From CAZNQW01 sp964575225 (GTDB lineage: Bacteria; Chloroflexota; Anaerolineae; JAAYZQ01), in the NCBI GenBank assembly GCA_964575225.1, contig CAZNQW010000248.1, forward strand, positions 1 through 5,699: DNA of 5,699 nucleotides, read 5' to 3'. How positions within the stretch are numbered: the stretch's first letter is position 1; each line of letters opens with the position of its first letter. A model generated the notes under the pieces. It made no database searches, was not told the DNA's origin, and worked only from the letters and a program-made list of their open reading frames with translations. The position numbers and the translations under genes are program-made. Shown piece by piece: positions 5,187 to 5,699 of this stretch.

Positions 5187-5699
5187 TTACTTAAGGCGCT
5201 CGTACAGGCCCCGGCGAGCGTTTAGGCGCACCTGCCACAGGTCGCGGAGCATGCCAAAGGTATCTTTGACGGGGCTGATCTTGCTTTCCTGCCCATAGTA
5301 CCAGGTCACGGGCACCTCGGCGATTTTGTAGCCGAACCGGAGGGCCACGAACAGCAGCTCTACATCAAACCCCCACCCTTCGATGGTCTGGAAGGGAAAT
5401 ATCTCGCGGGCCACATCGCGGCGAAAGGCCTTGAACCCGCACTGGGTATCCTGAATGCCCGGCACGGCGACGAGCTGCACCACCAGGTTGTAGACGCGGC
5501 CCATGAGGTGCCGGTAAAAAGGCTCGTTGATGCGCTGGGATCCTGTGGCCTCACGCGAGGCCACAGCCAGGTCGTAGCCTGCCAGTTGGGGCGGCAAGAA
5601 CTTGCGGATCTCCTCAATGGGCACTGCCAGATCGGTGTCGCTGATGAACAGGTACTCCCCCTGACCCTCGGCTACCCCCGCCCTGACGGCAGCCCCCTT
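5187..5699 (-). CDS. family 2 glycosyltransferase, polyprenyl/dolichyl-phosphate sugar synthase-like (partial, N-terminus outside window)
   Basis: The last 170 residues of a GT-A fold glycosyltransferase; the frame is open to the window edge, so the start and nucleotide-binding N-terminus are missing. The visible part begins 'KGAAVRAGVAEGQGEYLFIS', followed by the metal-binding Asp-Thr-Asp (partial residues 21-23) in 'DTDLAVP', where relatives often have 'DADLSTP'. Further conserved blocks are 'DTQCGFKAFRRDVA' (84-97), 'EGWGFDVELLF' (107-117) and 'GYKIAEVPVTWYY'. These are typical of the dolichyl-phosphate glucosyltransferase (ALG5-like) and polyprenyl-phosphate mannose synthase branch, which moves a sugar from a nucleotide donor to a lipid-phosphate carrier on the cytoplasmic side of the membrane. 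No C-terminal membrane segment is present. A GTG at 5624 lies inside the conserved domain and is not the start. The 459-bp gap and the promoter after it suggest it is not in the GH3 operon. Donor and acceptor cannot be told from this part. Confidence 0.9.
   Translation of the reverse strand, partial: KGAAVRAGVAEGQGEYLFISDTDLAVPIEEIRKFLPPQLAGYDLAVASREATGSQRINEPFYRHLMGRVYNLVVQLVAVPGIQDTQCGFKAFRRDVAREIFPFQTIEGWGFDVELLFVALRFGYKIAEVPVTWYYGQESKISPVKDTFGMLRDLWQVRLNARRGLYERLK

Noticed and set aside
4928..5194. Small plus-strand protein beginning MDPRLRGGD
   Set aside because: This is the usual false translation of a REP-like palindrome; the rest has no protein-like character.

Overview
The window looks like chromosomal DNA from a GC-rich bacterium, most likely a Chloroflexota member of the Anaerolineae/Caldilineae type. 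This is an inference from protein style. The TPR protein carries an N-terminal repeat with the 'AWLWLSAVV' signature, and its exported C-terminal domain begins 'CTWDPRLDALGVRIEPA'; I associate both with that phylum. The Thr/Pro-rich linkers of the exported proteins fit too. All four protein genes lie on the minus strand, so the region reads from right to left.

Right edge (5699 to 5187): the 3' part of a family 2 glycosyltransferase of the dolichyl/polyprenyl-phosphate sugar synthase type, cut by the window end. A 459-bp non-coding stretch (4728-5186) follows. It holds a 90-bp REP-like unit made of two palindromes with CGTCA/TGACG ends, a perfect 14-bp palindrome (CACAGGGCCCTGTG) whose core recurs in degenerate form, several other inverted repeats, and a well-formed sigma-70-type promoter (TTGTGA - 17 bp - TATAAT). 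The promoter lies only about 10 bp before the next start codon.

From that promoter a tight three-gene operon runs leftward. The first gene (4727-1926) is a large secreted glycoside hydrolase family 3 protein, NagZ-like in its catalytic domain, with a probable Ig-like domain, a Thr/Pro/Ser-rich stalk and three C-terminal membrane segments. The second (1929-658), joined by an ATGA overlap, is a single-pass membrane protein with a cytoplasmic TPR region, a Thr/Pro-rich stalk and an exported C-terminal domain. The third (650-27), 7 bp further on, is a cytoplasmic histidine phosphatase of the phosphoglycerate-mutase-like superfamily.

Taken together, the operon would place a sugar-cleaving enzyme and a companion domain on the outside of the cytoplasmic membrane, with a TPR scaffold and a phosphatase on the inside. 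Whether the three products work together is inference from their spacing alone. The points most worth a second look are the GH3 protein (its nucleophile Asp is present, but the Asp-His acid/base dyad of classical NagZ is not visible, and it has an unusual membrane anchor), the TPR/exported-domain protein, the nearly leaderless promoter and the REP-like element. No RNA gene, CRISPR array, transposase or defence system was found.
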